Shown here in pieces: positions 18,196 through 26,362 of a DNA stretch of 64,000 nucleotides. The stretch's first letter is position 1. Every line of letters starts with the position of its first letter. Origin of the DNA: an uncultured Porphyromonadaceae bacterium (lineage in GTDB: Bacteria > Bacteroidota > Bacteroidia > Bacteroidales > Coprobacteraceae); assembly GCA_900545915.1 (NCBI GenBank), contig URAV01000016.1, forward strand, positions 14,728 through 78,727, written 5' to 3'. The notes beneath the pieces are model-generated. The model was given only the letters and a program-made list of their open reading frames with translations. It was not told the DNA's origin and did not search any database. Position numbers and translations under genes: made by a program.

Positions 18196-18516
18196 ATGAG
18201 CCAACAAGATGATTTGCAATATGACGAAGATGACGCCGTGAAATTTATTCGGAATTTTCTTCCTGGAGAAGTCGCTTCTAAGTTTTCTGATGATGATATC
18301 AACTATGTAATCGATCTGATATATGAATTTTACGAAAGTAAAGGATATATGGACGAAAACAATGATAGTGAAGTCGATATCATAGAAGATGAACTGACCG
18401 AGTATGTGATAACGAATGCTCGTAAAAACGGATTTACACGGTTTGATGCGGATGATGTCTCTATGGTAGTTCAGGGAGAACTTGAATATTGCGATTCCAT
18501 AGGAATGTTCGAATGA
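18196..18516 (+). CDS. Small acidic protein of unknown function
   Basis: A 106-residue, strongly acidic cytoplasmic protein without a signal peptide. It is rich in Asp and Glu (MSQQDDLQYDEDDAVKFI, ENNDSEVDIIEDELTEYV) and looks mostly helical. The segment FTRFDADDVSMVVQGELEYC near the C-terminus has a conserved look. I do not recognise a named family; it resembles uncharacterised proteins common in Bacteroidales. It ends at a good intrinsic terminator and appears monocistronic. Confidence 0.75.
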   Translation: MSQQDDLQYDEDDAVKFIRNFLPGEVASKFSDDDINYVIDLIYEFYESKGYMDENNDSEVDIIEDELTEYVITNARKNGFTRFDADDVSMVVQGELEYCDSIGMFE

Positions 18517-18542
18517 TTGTTACTTTTATGATTGTATGAAAA

Positions 18543-18574
18543 GGAATGATATTTATATATCTTTCCGTTTTTTT
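18543..18574 (+). terminator. Intrinsic terminator after the 18196 gene
   Basis: Stem ggaatgatat (18543-18552) with atatctttcc (18557-18566), ten pairs with one mismatch and a tight loop, followed by a run of eight T. Confidence 0.75.
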
Positions 18575-18612
18575 GTGAGAGTTTATCTCCAGTACCGCAT
18601 AGCTTGTTTTTA

Positions 18613-19323
18613 ATGAGAACCAAGATTTATATTATATATTTGCTGACTTTATTGCTATCTTGTCCTTTTTCTATAAAGGCACAGGATACTCAACCCGTAA
18701 AAGAGAAAAGTCGTATATCTCGTTGGATAGATTCAGGAAAACGTTTTTTTACGAAGAAAGAAAAGAAAGATGAGGTGCATATAAACCTTCATGAGCTCAC
18801 TTTAGAAGAAAACATAAAAATACCACTACCGGCAAGTTCGGCTATTAATAATTTAAAAACTGCTTTGTCTCAAGAAGTACGTCGTTTGAGCCGGATAAAG
18901 CATGCCCAATTATCTACACCTCGTAAAGGAGAAGTTATAAAGGTCGTTATCCCGATGGATCAACTTTTTCAACCTAATGATACGCTTTTGTGGGATAGAG
19001 CAGAACTAATTTTGCGTCCGTTTGTCAAGTATGTAGAGAATCCCGATTATTATCATATTTTGTTGGCGGCATATACCGATGATACAGGCAGTGACGCTTA
19101 TACACGTAAGCTATCCGAATCTCGAGCACGTGCAGTAGCCGGGTGGTTACAAGAACATGGAGGAGTATCGGATTATATTGTTCCGTATGGTATGGGGAAT
19201 TCTGATCCTGTAATGCCGAATACATCGGATGCCAATAGAACCGAAAATCGGCGTATGGAAATTTATCTTGTCCCGGGTGAGGCTTTGTTAAAGTTGGCAG
19301 GAAAAGGAAAGATTACATATTAG
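18613..19323 (+). CDS. OmpA-family C-terminal domain protein
   Basis: A 236-residue exported protein with the signal peptide MRTKIYIIYLLTLLLSCPFSIKAQ. The ATG at 18613 is preferred to an in-frame TTG nine bases earlier. After a basic linker (RFFTKKEKKDE), residues ~125-225 match the OmpA/MotB peptidoglycan-binding fold: an initial strand with LFQPNDTLLWDRAELIL, the YTDDTGSDAYTRKLSESRA helix region and a final NRTENRRMEIYLVP. Family knowledge says this domain binds meso-diaminopimelate in peptidoglycan and anchors envelope proteins. No transmembrane beta-barrel is attached, so it is probably a periplasmic or outer-membrane-associated linker protein. Confidence 0.85.
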   Translation: MRTKIYIIYLLTLLLSCPFSIKAQDTQPVKEKSRISRWIDSGKRFFTKKEKKDEVHINLHELTLEENIKIPLPASSAINNLKTALSQEVRRLSRIKHAQLSTPRKGEVIKVVIPMDQLFQPNDTLLWDRAELILRPFVKYVENPDYYHILLAAYTDDTGSDAYTRKLSESRARAVAGWLQEHGGVSDYIVPYGMGNSDPVMPNTSDANRTENRRMEIYLVPGEALLKLAGKGKITY

Positions 19324-19387
19324 TTATAAATGTGCATTGCTATATTGATTTTCAATAGTAAAAGCATGAAATAATTCCGCTTTTTTA

Positions 19388-19395
19388 TAATTTTG
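19388..19395 (+). promoter_or_regulatory. Predicted -7 box for proS
   Basis: TAATTTTG matches TAnnTTTG, 43 nt before the proS ATG. Confidence 0.5.
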
Positions 19396-19438
19396 CATCT
19401 CGAAATCAAAATTAGGATTATAAAAATATCATAAATAC

Positions 19439-20920
19439 ATGGCAAAAGAACTGAAAGATCTGACAAAACGCAGTGAAAATTATTCTCAATGGTATAATGA
19501 TTTGGTAGTGAAAGCCGATTTGGCGGAACAATCGGCAGTAAGAGGATGTATGGTTATAAAACCTTACGGATATGCAATATGGGAGAAAATGCAACGTCAG
19601 TTGGATGATATGTTTAAGGAAACCGGACATGTTAATGCCTATTTCCCGTTATTGATCCCTAAGTCTTATTTAAGCCGTGAGGCGGAACATGTCGAAGGTT
19701 TTGCCAAAGAATGTGCGGTTGTGACTCATTATCGGTTAAAAAATGCTGAGGATGGTTCTGGAGTTATTGTCGATCCCGCTGCAAAGTTGGAAGAGGAGTT
19801 GATTATACGTCCTACCTCTGAGACGATTATTTGGAGCACTTATAAAAATTGGATACAGTCTTATCGTGATTTGCCGATTCTTTGCAATCAGTGGGCGAAT
19901 GTAATGCGTTGGGAGATGCGTACAAGACTATTCTTGCGTACGGCAGAGTTTCTTTGGCAAGAAGGACATACGGCTCATGCTACTCGTGAGGAAGCGGAGG
20001 CAGAGGCTCAACGGATGTTGAATGTGTATGCCGATTTTGCTGAAAACTATATGGCTATGCCGGTAATAAAGGGGGTTAAGTCGGCAAATGAACGGTTTGC
20101 CGGTGCTTTGGATACCTATACTATCGAAGCCTTGATGCAAGACGGTAAAGCTCTGCAATCGGGAACATCTCATTTTCTCGGACAAAATTTTGCAAAAGCT
20201 TTTGATGTGCAGTTTGTTGATAAAAATAATAAATTAGATTATGTTTGGGCGACTTCATGGGGAGTCTCTACTCGTTTGATGGGGGCTTTGATTATGTCTC
20301 ATTCTGATGATAACGGATTGGTATTGCCTCCCAAGTTAGCTCCGATTCAGGTCGTAATAGTTCCTATTTATAAAAATATGGAGCAACTGGCTGTCATTGA
20401 TGAAAAAGTTGCTGGTATTGTGACTAAATTAAAAGAATTGGGAATATCGGTCAAATATGACAATGCCGACAATAAACGTCCCGGATTTAAATTTGCCGAT
20501 TATGAATTGAAGGGAGTGCCTGTTCGTTTGGTTATGGGAGGACGAGACCTTGAAAACAATACAATGGAGGTAATGCGCCGGGATACGTTGGAGAAAGAAA
20601 CTGTTTCTTGCGATAATATCGAATTGTATGTGAAGAAATTATTAGATGAGATTCAGTCTAATATTTATAAAAAAGCTTTTGATTATCGTGCTAAACATAT
20701 TGTCGAGGTCGATTCTTATGATGAATTTAAAGAAAAGATCGAGGAAGGCGGTTTCATTCTTGCTCATTGGGATGGAACACCAGAAACGGAAGCTCGCATT
20801 AAAGAAGAAACCAAGGCGACGATACGCTGTATTCCTTTTGACGGAGATACAACGCCCGGTGTTTGTATGGTAACTGGTAAGCCTTCTGTTCGACGAGTTT
20901 TATTTGCCCGTGCATATTAA
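19439..20920 (+). CDS. proS: Prolyl-tRNA synthetase, eukaryote/archaeal-like short type
   Basis: A 493-residue class II aminoacyl-tRNA synthetase that charges tRNA-Pro. It has the short (ThrS-type, type 3) architecture without the bacterial INS editing domain. Motif 1 lies around GYAIWEKMQRQLDD. Motif 2 is VMRWEMRTRLFLRTAEFLWQ, with the GHTAHATREEA segment. Motif 3 lies in SWGVSTRLMGALIMSHSDDN. An anticodon-binding domain (LAPIQVVIVPIYKN onward) follows, and the protein ends in RRVLFARAY, a tyrosine terminus typical of this type. The length is as expected. It is flanked by a -7 box and a strong terminator, so it is monocistronic. Confidence 0.96.
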   Translation: MAKELKDLTKRSENYSQWYNDLVVKADLAEQSAVRGCMVIKPYGYAIWEKMQRQLDDMFKETGHVNAYFPLLIPKSYLSREAEHVEGFAKECAVVTHYRLKNAEDGSGVIVDPAAKLEEELIIRPTSETIIWSTYKNWIQSYRDLPILCNQWANVMRWEMRTRLFLRTAEFLWQEGHTAHATREEAEAEAQRMLNVYADFAENYMAMPVIKGVKSANERFAGALDTYTIEALMQDGKALQSGTSHFLGQNFAKAFDVQFVDKNNKLDYVWATSWGVSTRLMGALIMSHSDDNGLVLPPKLAPIQVVIVPIYKNMEQLAVIDEKVAGIVTKLKELGISVKYDNADNKRPGFKFADYELKGVPVRLVMGGRDLENNTMEVMRRDTLEKETVSCDNIELYVKKLLDEIQSNIYKKAFDYRAKHIVEVDSYDEFKEKIEEGGFILAHWDGTPETEARIKEETKATIRCIPFDGDTTPGVCMVTGKPSVRRVLFARAY

Positions 20921-20940
20921 AAACAGACGGTATAGCAGTC

Positions 20941-20977
20941 AATAAGGAAACTTTGGAAAAGGTTTCCTTATTTTTTT
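20941..20977 (+). terminator. Intrinsic terminator of proS
   Basis: Perfect 11-bp stem aataaggaaac (20941-20951) with gtttccttatt (20962-20972), followed by a T run. Confidence 0.85.
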
Positions 20978-21007
20978 GTCATTGATATAGTAAAACGAAA
21001 CTTTTAT

Positions 21008-21015
21008 TATTTTTG
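21008..21015 (+). promoter_or_regulatory. Predicted -7 box for the patatin gene
   Basis: TATTTTTG matches TAnnTTTG, 23 nt before the ATG at 21039. Confidence 0.55.
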
Positions 21016-21038
21016 GTTGTTCTAACACAAAAAATATT

Positions 21039-21878
21039 ATGATTAGTGATTGGGCTTTAGTCTTAGAGGGTGGTGGAATGAGAGGAGTCTTTACTTCCGG
21101 AGTTTTAGATTATCTTATGGATAAAAATATCTATTTCCCATATACGATAGGTGTATCGGCAGGAGCTTGTAATGGATTATCGTATGCTTCGAGACAACGG
21201 GGGCGAGCTAAAATTTCGAATATAGACTTATTGGATAAATATCATTATATAAGTCCTAAATTTTTTTGGAGTAATAAAAGCATATTGAATATGGACTTTT
21301 TATTTGATGAGATGCCCAATAAGGTTCTTCCCTATGATTTTGATACCTATTTTGCATCACCGGATCATTTTATTATGGTTACTTCGAATTGCAAAACCGG
21401 AAAAGCCGAATACTTTGAAGAAAAACGATCTCCGAAAAGACTGTTGCAGATATGTCGGGCTTCCAGTAGCTTGCCGTTTGTTTCTCCGATTGTATGGATA
21501 GACGGTAAACCTATGTTGGATGGAGGAATTTGTGATCCTGTACCTTTTCGAAAAGCTTGCGAAGATGGGTATGATCGGATGGTTTTGGTATTGACACGTA
21601 ATAAAGGATATAGGAAAGATGAAAAAGAAATGAAACTCCCTTCATTTTTTTATCGTAAATATCCAGCATTAAGAAATCGGCTTTGCCATCGTATGCGTGA
21701 ATATAATAAGGCGATGGATGAGATTGAATCGATGGAGAAAAATAGTCGGGCAATTGTCATACGTCCTCAGAAGCCGTTGGAAGTCGGTAGGATAGAACAG
21801 AATATAAAAAAATTGACCGATTTGTATGAAGAAGGCTATCAATGTGCAGAGTCGGTTTTTTCAGGTATTAATTTATGA
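21039..21878 (+). CDS. Patatin-like phospholipase/acyl hydrolase
   Basis: A 279-residue cytoplasmic patatin-family protein. The oxyanion-hole motif is LEGGGMRGVF (residues 9-18), the nucleophile elbow is GVSAGA with Ser41, and the catalytic Asp sits in LDGGICDP (about residue 161). This Ser-Asp dyad hydrolyses acyl esters of lipids in the family. There is no signal peptide or membrane segment. It resembles the bacterial YjjU-type subgroup. The C-terminal 90 residues are a basic helical tail (KYPALRNRLCHRMREY). It stands alone between proS and an MFS gene with its own promoter box. The natural substrate is unknown. Confidence 0.9.
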   Translation: MISDWALVLEGGGMRGVFTSGVLDYLMDKNIYFPYTIGVSAGACNGLSYASRQRGRAKISNIDLLDKYHYISPKFFWSNKSILNMDFLFDEMPNKVLPYDFDTYFASPDHFIMVTSNCKTGKAEYFEEKRSPKRLLQICRASSSLPFVSPIVWIDGKPMLDGGICDPVPFRKACEDGYDRMVLVLTRNKGYRKDEKEMKLPSFFYRKYPALRNRLCHRMREYNKAMDEIESMEKNSRAIVIRPQKPLEVGRIEQNIKKLTDLYEEGYQCAESVFSGINL

Positions 21879-22023
21879 GTCTGTGTTAACTTTGTTCAGG
21901 CATTTTAGAGGCTTTGTTCGAAATGTCCGGATTATAAAATTTTCTTATTAAAAGACTTAAGCAAGCTCTAAAAATGAGTGTAAAAAAAACGATTAAAGAA
22001 ATCCGTATGTTACGATAATGTTT

Positions 22024-22031
22024 TAATTTTG
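22024..22031 (+). promoter_or_regulatory. Predicted -7 box for the MFS gene
   Basis: TAATTTTG matches TAnnTTTG, 23 nt before the ATG at 22055. Confidence 0.5.
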
Positions 22032-22054
22032 CCGACTGAAAAATTTTTAGAGAT

Positions 22055-23218
22055 ATGAAAAAGAGTCTTATAGCATTGGCATTCGGTACTTTAGGTTTGG
22101 GGATTGCTGAATTTGTAATGATGGGAATATTACCGGATGTCGCAAAAAATTTGCATATAAGTATTGCAACGGCAGGACATTTAATATCTGCCTATGCATT
22201 AGGGGTATGTGTTGGTGCACCGTTGCTTATTTTGGCAAGAAAATTTCCTTTGAAACGTATTTTGATGGGCTTGGTTGCAATTGTTATGATAGGAAATATA
22301 TGTGCATCTTTAGCTCCGAATTATTGGGTGATGCTTGTTGCTCGTTTTATATCCGGATTACCGCATGGAGCTTATTTCGGTGTTGCGTCTATAGTAGCTG
22401 AAAAGTTGGCGGATAAAGGAAAGGGATCGGAAGCGGTTTCTATTATGATTGCGGGAATGACTATTGCAAATTTGTTTGGAGTTCCTTTGGGGACGTCTTT
22501 GAGTGCATCGATATCTTGGCGGTTGACTTTCCTTTTGGTAGGAGCATGGAGCGTTATTATTATGTATTATATTTGGCGGTGGGTTCCTCAAGTCGAGAAC
22601 TTGCCGGATACGGGGTTGAAAGGACAATTTCGTTTTCTTAAGTCTCCAGCACCATGGTTATTATTAGGTGCGACTATGCTGGGAAATGGAGGAGTGTTTT
22701 GTTGGTATAGTTATGTAAACCCTTTGTTGACACATGTTTCAGGATTTTCGCCTCATTCCATTACATTCTTTATGGTTCTTGCCGGATTTGGTATGGTCGT
22801 GGGTAATTTGACAGGAGGAAAGATGTCTGATAAATATACACCGGGAAGAGTAGCGGCCTTTGCGCAAGGGTGTATATGTATCGTATTGCTCTTGATTTTC
22901 TTTTTTGCAAGAGTCCCGTGGTTATCGGTACTTTTAATGTGCCTTTGTACTGCCGGTCTATTTGCCGTTTCAAGTCCGCAGCAAGTATTGCTGATTCGTT
23001 ATTCTAAGGGGGGAGAAATGTTGGGGGCGGCAAGTGTCCAAGTCGCATTCAATTTGGGGAATGCTATCGGAGCTTACTGCGGCGGATTGCCCTTGCAGGC
23101 GAATATGGGTTACCAATATCCGGCACTGATCGGAGCTCCTTTTGCCTTATGCGGTTTTATTTTGTTGACGATCTTTTTCAAGAAATACGAGTCTCTGAAA
23201 GTTTCGTCTTTATCCTGA
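22055..23218 (+). CDS. MFS transporter of the AraJ/DHA1 type
   Basis: A 387-residue inner-membrane protein with about 12 hydrophobic segments. The N-terminal half has the family look of AraJ/YdhP-type drug/proton or sugar-efflux transporters: ALAFGTLGLGIAEFVMMGIL in helix 1, the loop 2-3 region ARKFPLKRILMG, and the helix 5 stretch AGMTIANLFGVPLGTSLS. The second half shows the repeat loop GKMSDKYTPGR. Export of a small molecule driven by protons is the family expectation; the substrate is not predictable. It stops 4 bp before the convergent acetyltransferase gene, with no terminator visible between them. Confidence 0.9.
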   Translation: MKKSLIALAFGTLGLGIAEFVMMGILPDVAKNLHISIATAGHLISAYALGVCVGAPLLILARKFPLKRILMGLVAIVMIGNICASLAPNYWVMLVARFISGLPHGAYFGVASIVAEKLADKGKGSEAVSIMIAGMTIANLFGVPLGTSLSASISWRLTFLLVGAWSVIIMYYIWRWVPQVENLPDTGLKGQFRFLKSPAPWLLLGATMLGNGGVFCWYSYVNPLLTHVSGFSPHSITFFMVLAGFGMVVGNLTGGKMSDKYTPGRVAAFAQGCICIVLLLIFFFARVPWLSVLLMCLCTAGLFAVSSPQQVLLIRYSKGGEMLGAASVQVAFNLGNAIGAYCGGLPLQANMGYQYPALIGAPFALCGFILLTIFFKKYESLKVSSLS

Positions 23219-23222
23219 CAAT

Positions 23223-23855
23223 TCATAGAGAAGATTGAATATCGATTATTTTTTGTATAAGAAGAGCTGCATCACGACCATCCGCAAGTCCATGGTGTGC
23301 ACTGATAGAGATAGGAAGAGTATATTTCTTTTTTTTTTGTATTAATTTTCCCGTAGAAATTTTAGGTACAGAATCTCCGGTCCTGATAGAATCTGCATGT
23401 TTCATGTCGGAAAAAGCAAACCAAGGTAAAGCTGAATAGCGTATGAGATCTTTTCTTCCTGTATTTTCAGAGAAAGATAATCCAGTGCTATTTTTTACTC
23501 TGTTTATCTCTTTCTCAGCGTTTTGCATAAAAATATTGAAGTCTGTACTATATTCGAAAAAAGCGAATCCGAAAGTTCCGTCTTCTCTTCCGATTGTGGG
23601 AGAAATATTGATTTTGTCGTATTTCACGACATTTTCACCTTCTATTCGCAGTTTAAAAGCATCTATATCATTGATACATTTTAATAGAAAATGTATAGAA
23701 TAAAGAAAAAAAGGTTTTTCTAATTCTTTGCTCAGCAAATAGATTTTGGTAAAATCAACGGCTGTAGTAATACCCCAGAAAGGATCATCGAGTTTTGAAA
23801 AGAAATAAAAATGTTCTTTTCTATTCCAAGAGTTTATGTCGATAATTTGTTTCAT
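23223..23855 (-). CDS. Chloramphenicol acetyltransferase-like (CatA-type) enzyme
   Basis: A 210-residue cytoplasmic protein of the CatA family, trimeric acetyl-CoA-dependent O-acetyltransferases. The N-terminus (INSWNRKEHFYFFSKLDDPF) fits the CAT pattern W-x-R-x-x-HF. The active-site motif is AHHGLADGRD with His188 and structural Asp192, where canonical CAT has HHAVCDG. The RYSALPWF segment keeps the serine of ISALPW. Chromosomal CAT-like proteins of this kind often do not give drug resistance, so I do not claim it. Start at 23855 (ATG); it follows the GH43 gene by 51 nt on the same strand and may share its transcript. Confidence 0.85.
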   Translation of the reverse strand: MKQIIDINSWNRKEHFYFFSKLDDPFWGITTAVDFTKIYLLSKELEKPFFLYSIHFLLKCINDIDAFKLRIEGENVVKYDKINISPTIGREDGTFGFAFFEYSTDFNIFMQNAEKEINRVKNSTGLSFSENTGRKDLIRYSALPWFAFSDMKHADSIRTGDSVPKISTGKLIQKKKKYTLPISISAHHGLADGRDAALLIQKIIDIQSSL

Positions 23856-23906
23856 TTTTCCAAATCCGTATTTTTATTGTATATTTTAGAAAGGTCCTTA
23901 ATATCA

Positions 23907-25430
23907 TTATTGAATAATGAAATATGAAAATTCAGCAGGTTGATCAGATTCTCCGCAATGAATAAGTCCGGGACGGGCGACTCTGTCCCAGCGATCTAAT
24001 TGGTTATATCCGTTCTTGTCTGTATTTATTATATGCCAATCTTTTTGATTCTTACTCCAGAAAAAAGAACAATTGCATCCTTCTGTTATTTTTATTTTCA
24101 GATAAGGTTTATTTGTCGGTAAATTCATTTTTCTTATGATATTTTCTTTCCCGTCTTTTATTTCCTTTAAAATTAACTCATTATTTTGGTATCCCAATAT
24201 AACCAGATTTTTGTCATCGCCATAAAAAGTAAGGCCTTTCAAACTTTTGTTCGAATTTGTTACTTGGGTTTCAAATGAATAATTCGGTTTTACGGATCGT
24301 ACACATAAGGCAGTTCCGTTTTGACTGTTATTTTTTTGAGTGCCGCTGAGCAATAGATGTCCATTACCTGTTTTTATATCTATATCTGAATAGAGGTAAT
24401 TCCAGCACCAGTCGTTTTTAAGTTTTTTACTTTTGAAATTGTCCCGAAATTCGTTTATGATTTTTTGTTTTGTTCCGGTAAATGGTACGGGTTGTTGAAG
24501 TTGAGCTATATCTCCAGACTTGAATCGAAGCCATTGATCTTTATCTATGGTCAGCTCTAATAAAATAGGCTGCCTTCCTGTAAAAAATCCCGCTCCATTT
24601 AAATAAGCATGACAAAGATAAAACATGCGTCCATCCGGAGTTGTCGTCACAGTACCGTGTCCACAAGAAAGAATGTCGTTACTTCCTGTAAGAATCGGGT
24701 TACCCTCATATTTCTCATAAGGGCCTTTCAGTGTTTTTGAGCGGGCGACATAAACCTGATAATCGCTTTTAGGACCGCAACAGTTATTCGTTGCATACAT
24801 TAAGTAATAGTAGTTGCCTTTTTTAAACCAATATTGACCTTCCATTAAAGTGTGGTCGTCATCCCGTAGAAGGGTAAAAGGTTCTCCTTCGAGCCGTAAT
24901 CCGTCTTTAGACATTTTGTTACACAATAATTCTATCGGGCGTTTGTCAAGACCGTAAGCTTTCCAAGTGATATATAAATCTCCGTTATCTTCCATGACAA
25001 AAGCGTCGATAGCTTCTTTTCCGAACTTGACTAATAATCCATGATCCGTAAACTCTTTTTCCGGATCATCGGAAGTCGCAACACCTATATACGAAACGCC
25101 GTTCTTATCTCGAGCAGTATAATAAACATAAACTTTGTTATTATGGTAAAACAATTCGGGAGCCCAGAACGAAGAGAGTGTCCATTCGGGTTGTTTATTG
25201 AATATATGTCCGGTCTGTTTCCAGTTGATCAAGTCGTTTGACTTAAACATCGGATAATACGGAGCCCATTCTGAGGATGTCCCTGTCGCATAATAAGTGT
25301 TGCCGATTCTGATAATCGTAGGGTCGGCCAGATCGCCCCGAATTACCGGATTATTGTATGTTTCTACTTGCTGTCCTGATGTAAAATGAATGCATGATAT
25401 ACAAGCGAATAATAGTAATAATTTTTTCAT
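23907..25430 (-). CDS. Secreted GH43 family glycoside hydrolase
   Basis: A 507-residue exported enzyme with the signal peptide MKKLLLLFACISCIHFTSGQ. The five-bladed propeller begins NNPVIRGDLADPTII, in which Asp36 is the expected general base. The pKa-modulating Asp lies in KEAIDAFVMEDNG and the catalytic acid Glu in TLMEGQYWF. The C-terminal ~180 residues (FRDNFKSKKLKNDWCWNY, LKGLTFYGDDKNL, FWSKNQKDWHII) form a concanavalin-like sandwich of the type attached to beta-xylosidase/arabinofuranosidase GH43 enzymes. The family cleaves arabinose, xylose or galactose units; the exact substrate is unknown. It has a full -33/-7 promoter and a palindrome in the leader. No SusC/SusD is nearby. Confidence 0.92.
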   Translation of the reverse strand: MKKLLLLFACISCIHFTSGQQVETYNNPVIRGDLADPTIIRIGNTYYATGTSSEWAPYYPMFKSNDLINWKQTGHIFNKQPEWTLSSFWAPELFYHNNKVYVYYTARDKNGVSYIGVATSDDPEKEFTDHGLLVKFGKEAIDAFVMEDNGDLYITWKAYGLDKRPIELLCNKMSKDGLRLEGEPFTLLRDDDHTLMEGQYWFKKGNYYYLMYATNNCCGPKSDYQVYVARSKTLKGPYEKYEGNPILTGSNDILSCGHGTVTTTPDGRMFYLCHAYLNGAGFFTGRQPILLELTIDKDQWLRFKSGDIAQLQQPVPFTGTKQKIINEFRDNFKSKKLKNDWCWNYLYSDIDIKTGNGHLLLSGTQKNNSQNGTALCVRSVKPNYSFETQVTNSNKSLKGLTFYGDDKNLVILGYQNNELILKEIKDGKENIIRKMNLPTNKPYLKIKITEGCNCSFFWSKNQKDWHIINTDKNGYNQLDRWDRVARPGLIHCGESDQPAEFSYFIIQ

Positions 25431-25470
25431 GTGTGTGTAGTTTGTGTGGTGAATTATTATTTTAGATTTT

Positions 25471-25492
25471 CATCGGTTAGACTTAACCGATG
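25471..25492 (-). promoter_or_regulatory. Palindrome in the leader of the GH43 gene, possible operator
   Basis: catcggtta and taaccgatg are perfect 9-bp arms around a 4-nt centre (25480-25483), about 40 nt upstream of the GH43 ATG and downstream of its promoter. It could bind a dimeric repressor or fold as an RNA hairpin. No T-run follows, so it is not a classical terminator. Confidence 0.5.
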
Positions 25493-25600
25493 ATAAATAA
25501 ACTTTTAGTGAATTATTTGAAAAATAAAAGGTAACGATTTAGCGACCGTGCGAATTTCAGTGTTTTAAATTGTTATGCTGTCTAATAACTCTTCTAACTA

Positions 25601-25631
25601 CAAAAATAAAACAATCACTTAAAAGAACAAA
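25601..25631 (-). promoter_or_regulatory. Predicted promoter of the GH43 gene
   Basis: On the minus strand TTTG (25628-25631) is separated by 19 nt from TATTTTTG (25601-25608), the full Bacteroidetes -33/-7 arrangement. The leader would be about 160 nt and would include the 25471-25492 palindrome. Confidence 0.65.
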
Positions 25632-25651
25632 ATTTTGGGCATATTTTGTAA

Positions 25652-26245
25652 TCAGGGATTTGTTATAATAAGGTTGCTTGGTCGTTCTTTATAGCTGTGT
25701 TTAACAGCTATAATGGTATTCTTGTTTAACAGAGTGACCTCTATCATCGTAATATTTTTGATAGCATCCTTTATCTTTATCATCATCCAATCATTAGAGT
25801 TATCATAAGGCAAATAGAACCATCGGGCTAATCCTATAAAACCAATTCGATATTGTCTATTTTCTTTATCATCTATAATTTGCGTTGGTATCCATTCCAT
25901 AACACTGAATTGAGGGAGTAGTGCTCCAGTCTTATCTATATAGAACCATTTATCACTCTCCCAATAATGATATTCCCCTTTAGAATTTGGTACTACTTTT
26001 TTTTCTCCTTTATTTGTAACTTTCGCTCTTCCATTCTTAAAAGGAAAACCAAAAGCAAATTGAGGTTTAATGATAATTGCCCCCTTTTCATCTATATATC
26101 CTATACGCCCCCGCCTATCTACAATGCGGCGCATTCCGTCTTGTATATAGTCTTCACCATTATCAATCTGATAGACTGTATAACATTTATTTGATATACA
26201 TCCGATAAATAACAATAAGATAAAAAGCCCGATGTAATATTTCAT
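25652..26245 (-). CDS. WG-repeat lipoprotein
   Basis: A 197-residue predicted lipoprotein. The ATG at 26245 gives MKYYIGLFILLLFIGC, a signal peptide with lipobox FIGC. The longer open frame upstream runs through a terminator hairpin and is rejected. The mature part has WG-type repeats: RIGYIDEKGAIIIKPQFA with GFPFKNGRAKVTNKG, and later KWFYIDKTGALLPQF. WG repeats form beta structures that probably mediate binding; no enzymatic function is known. It probably sits on the inner or outer membrane facing the periplasm. The gene lies between the acyl-CoA dehydrogenase terminator and the GH43 promoter and appears to be transcribed alone. Confidence 0.8.
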   Translation of the reverse strand: MKYYIGLFILLLFIGCISNKCYTVYQIDNGEDYIQDGMRRIVDRRGRIGYIDEKGAIIIKPQFAFGFPFKNGRAKVTNKGEKKVVPNSKGEYHYWESDKWFYIDKTGALLPQFSVMEWIPTQIIDDKENRQYRIGFIGLARWFYLPYDNSNDWMMIKIKDAIKNITMIEVTLLNKNTIIAVKHSYKERPSNLIITNP

Positions 26246-26306
26246 AATAAGATATACTTTATCGTTTTCTCTTGATAAACTATGTTGGGTTACAAATATA
26301 AGAAAA

Positions 26307-26342
26307 AGAGGCCATCTCAAATTGTATTTTGAGACAGCCTCT
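26307..26342 (-). terminator. Terminator of the etf/acyl-CoA dehydrogenase operon
   Basis: In the minus-strand RNA agaggctgtctcaaa pairs with tttgagatggcctct (two G-U pairs), followed by tttttct. It lies 21 nt after the dehydrogenase stop. On the plus strand the two wobbles become mismatches, so it works in the minus direction. Confidence 0.85.
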
Positions 26343-26362
26343 TCTGGATTTTTGTAAGGAGA

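Noticed and set aside
21879..22023. Possible further copy of the dispersed repeat near 21910
   Set aside because: Similarity is limited to a short aggctt-like stretch, too little to call.
25652..26320. Longer start for the WG-repeat protein at 26320
   Set aside because: The added codons run into the operon terminator and would hide the lipoprotein signal; the ATG at 26245 is better.
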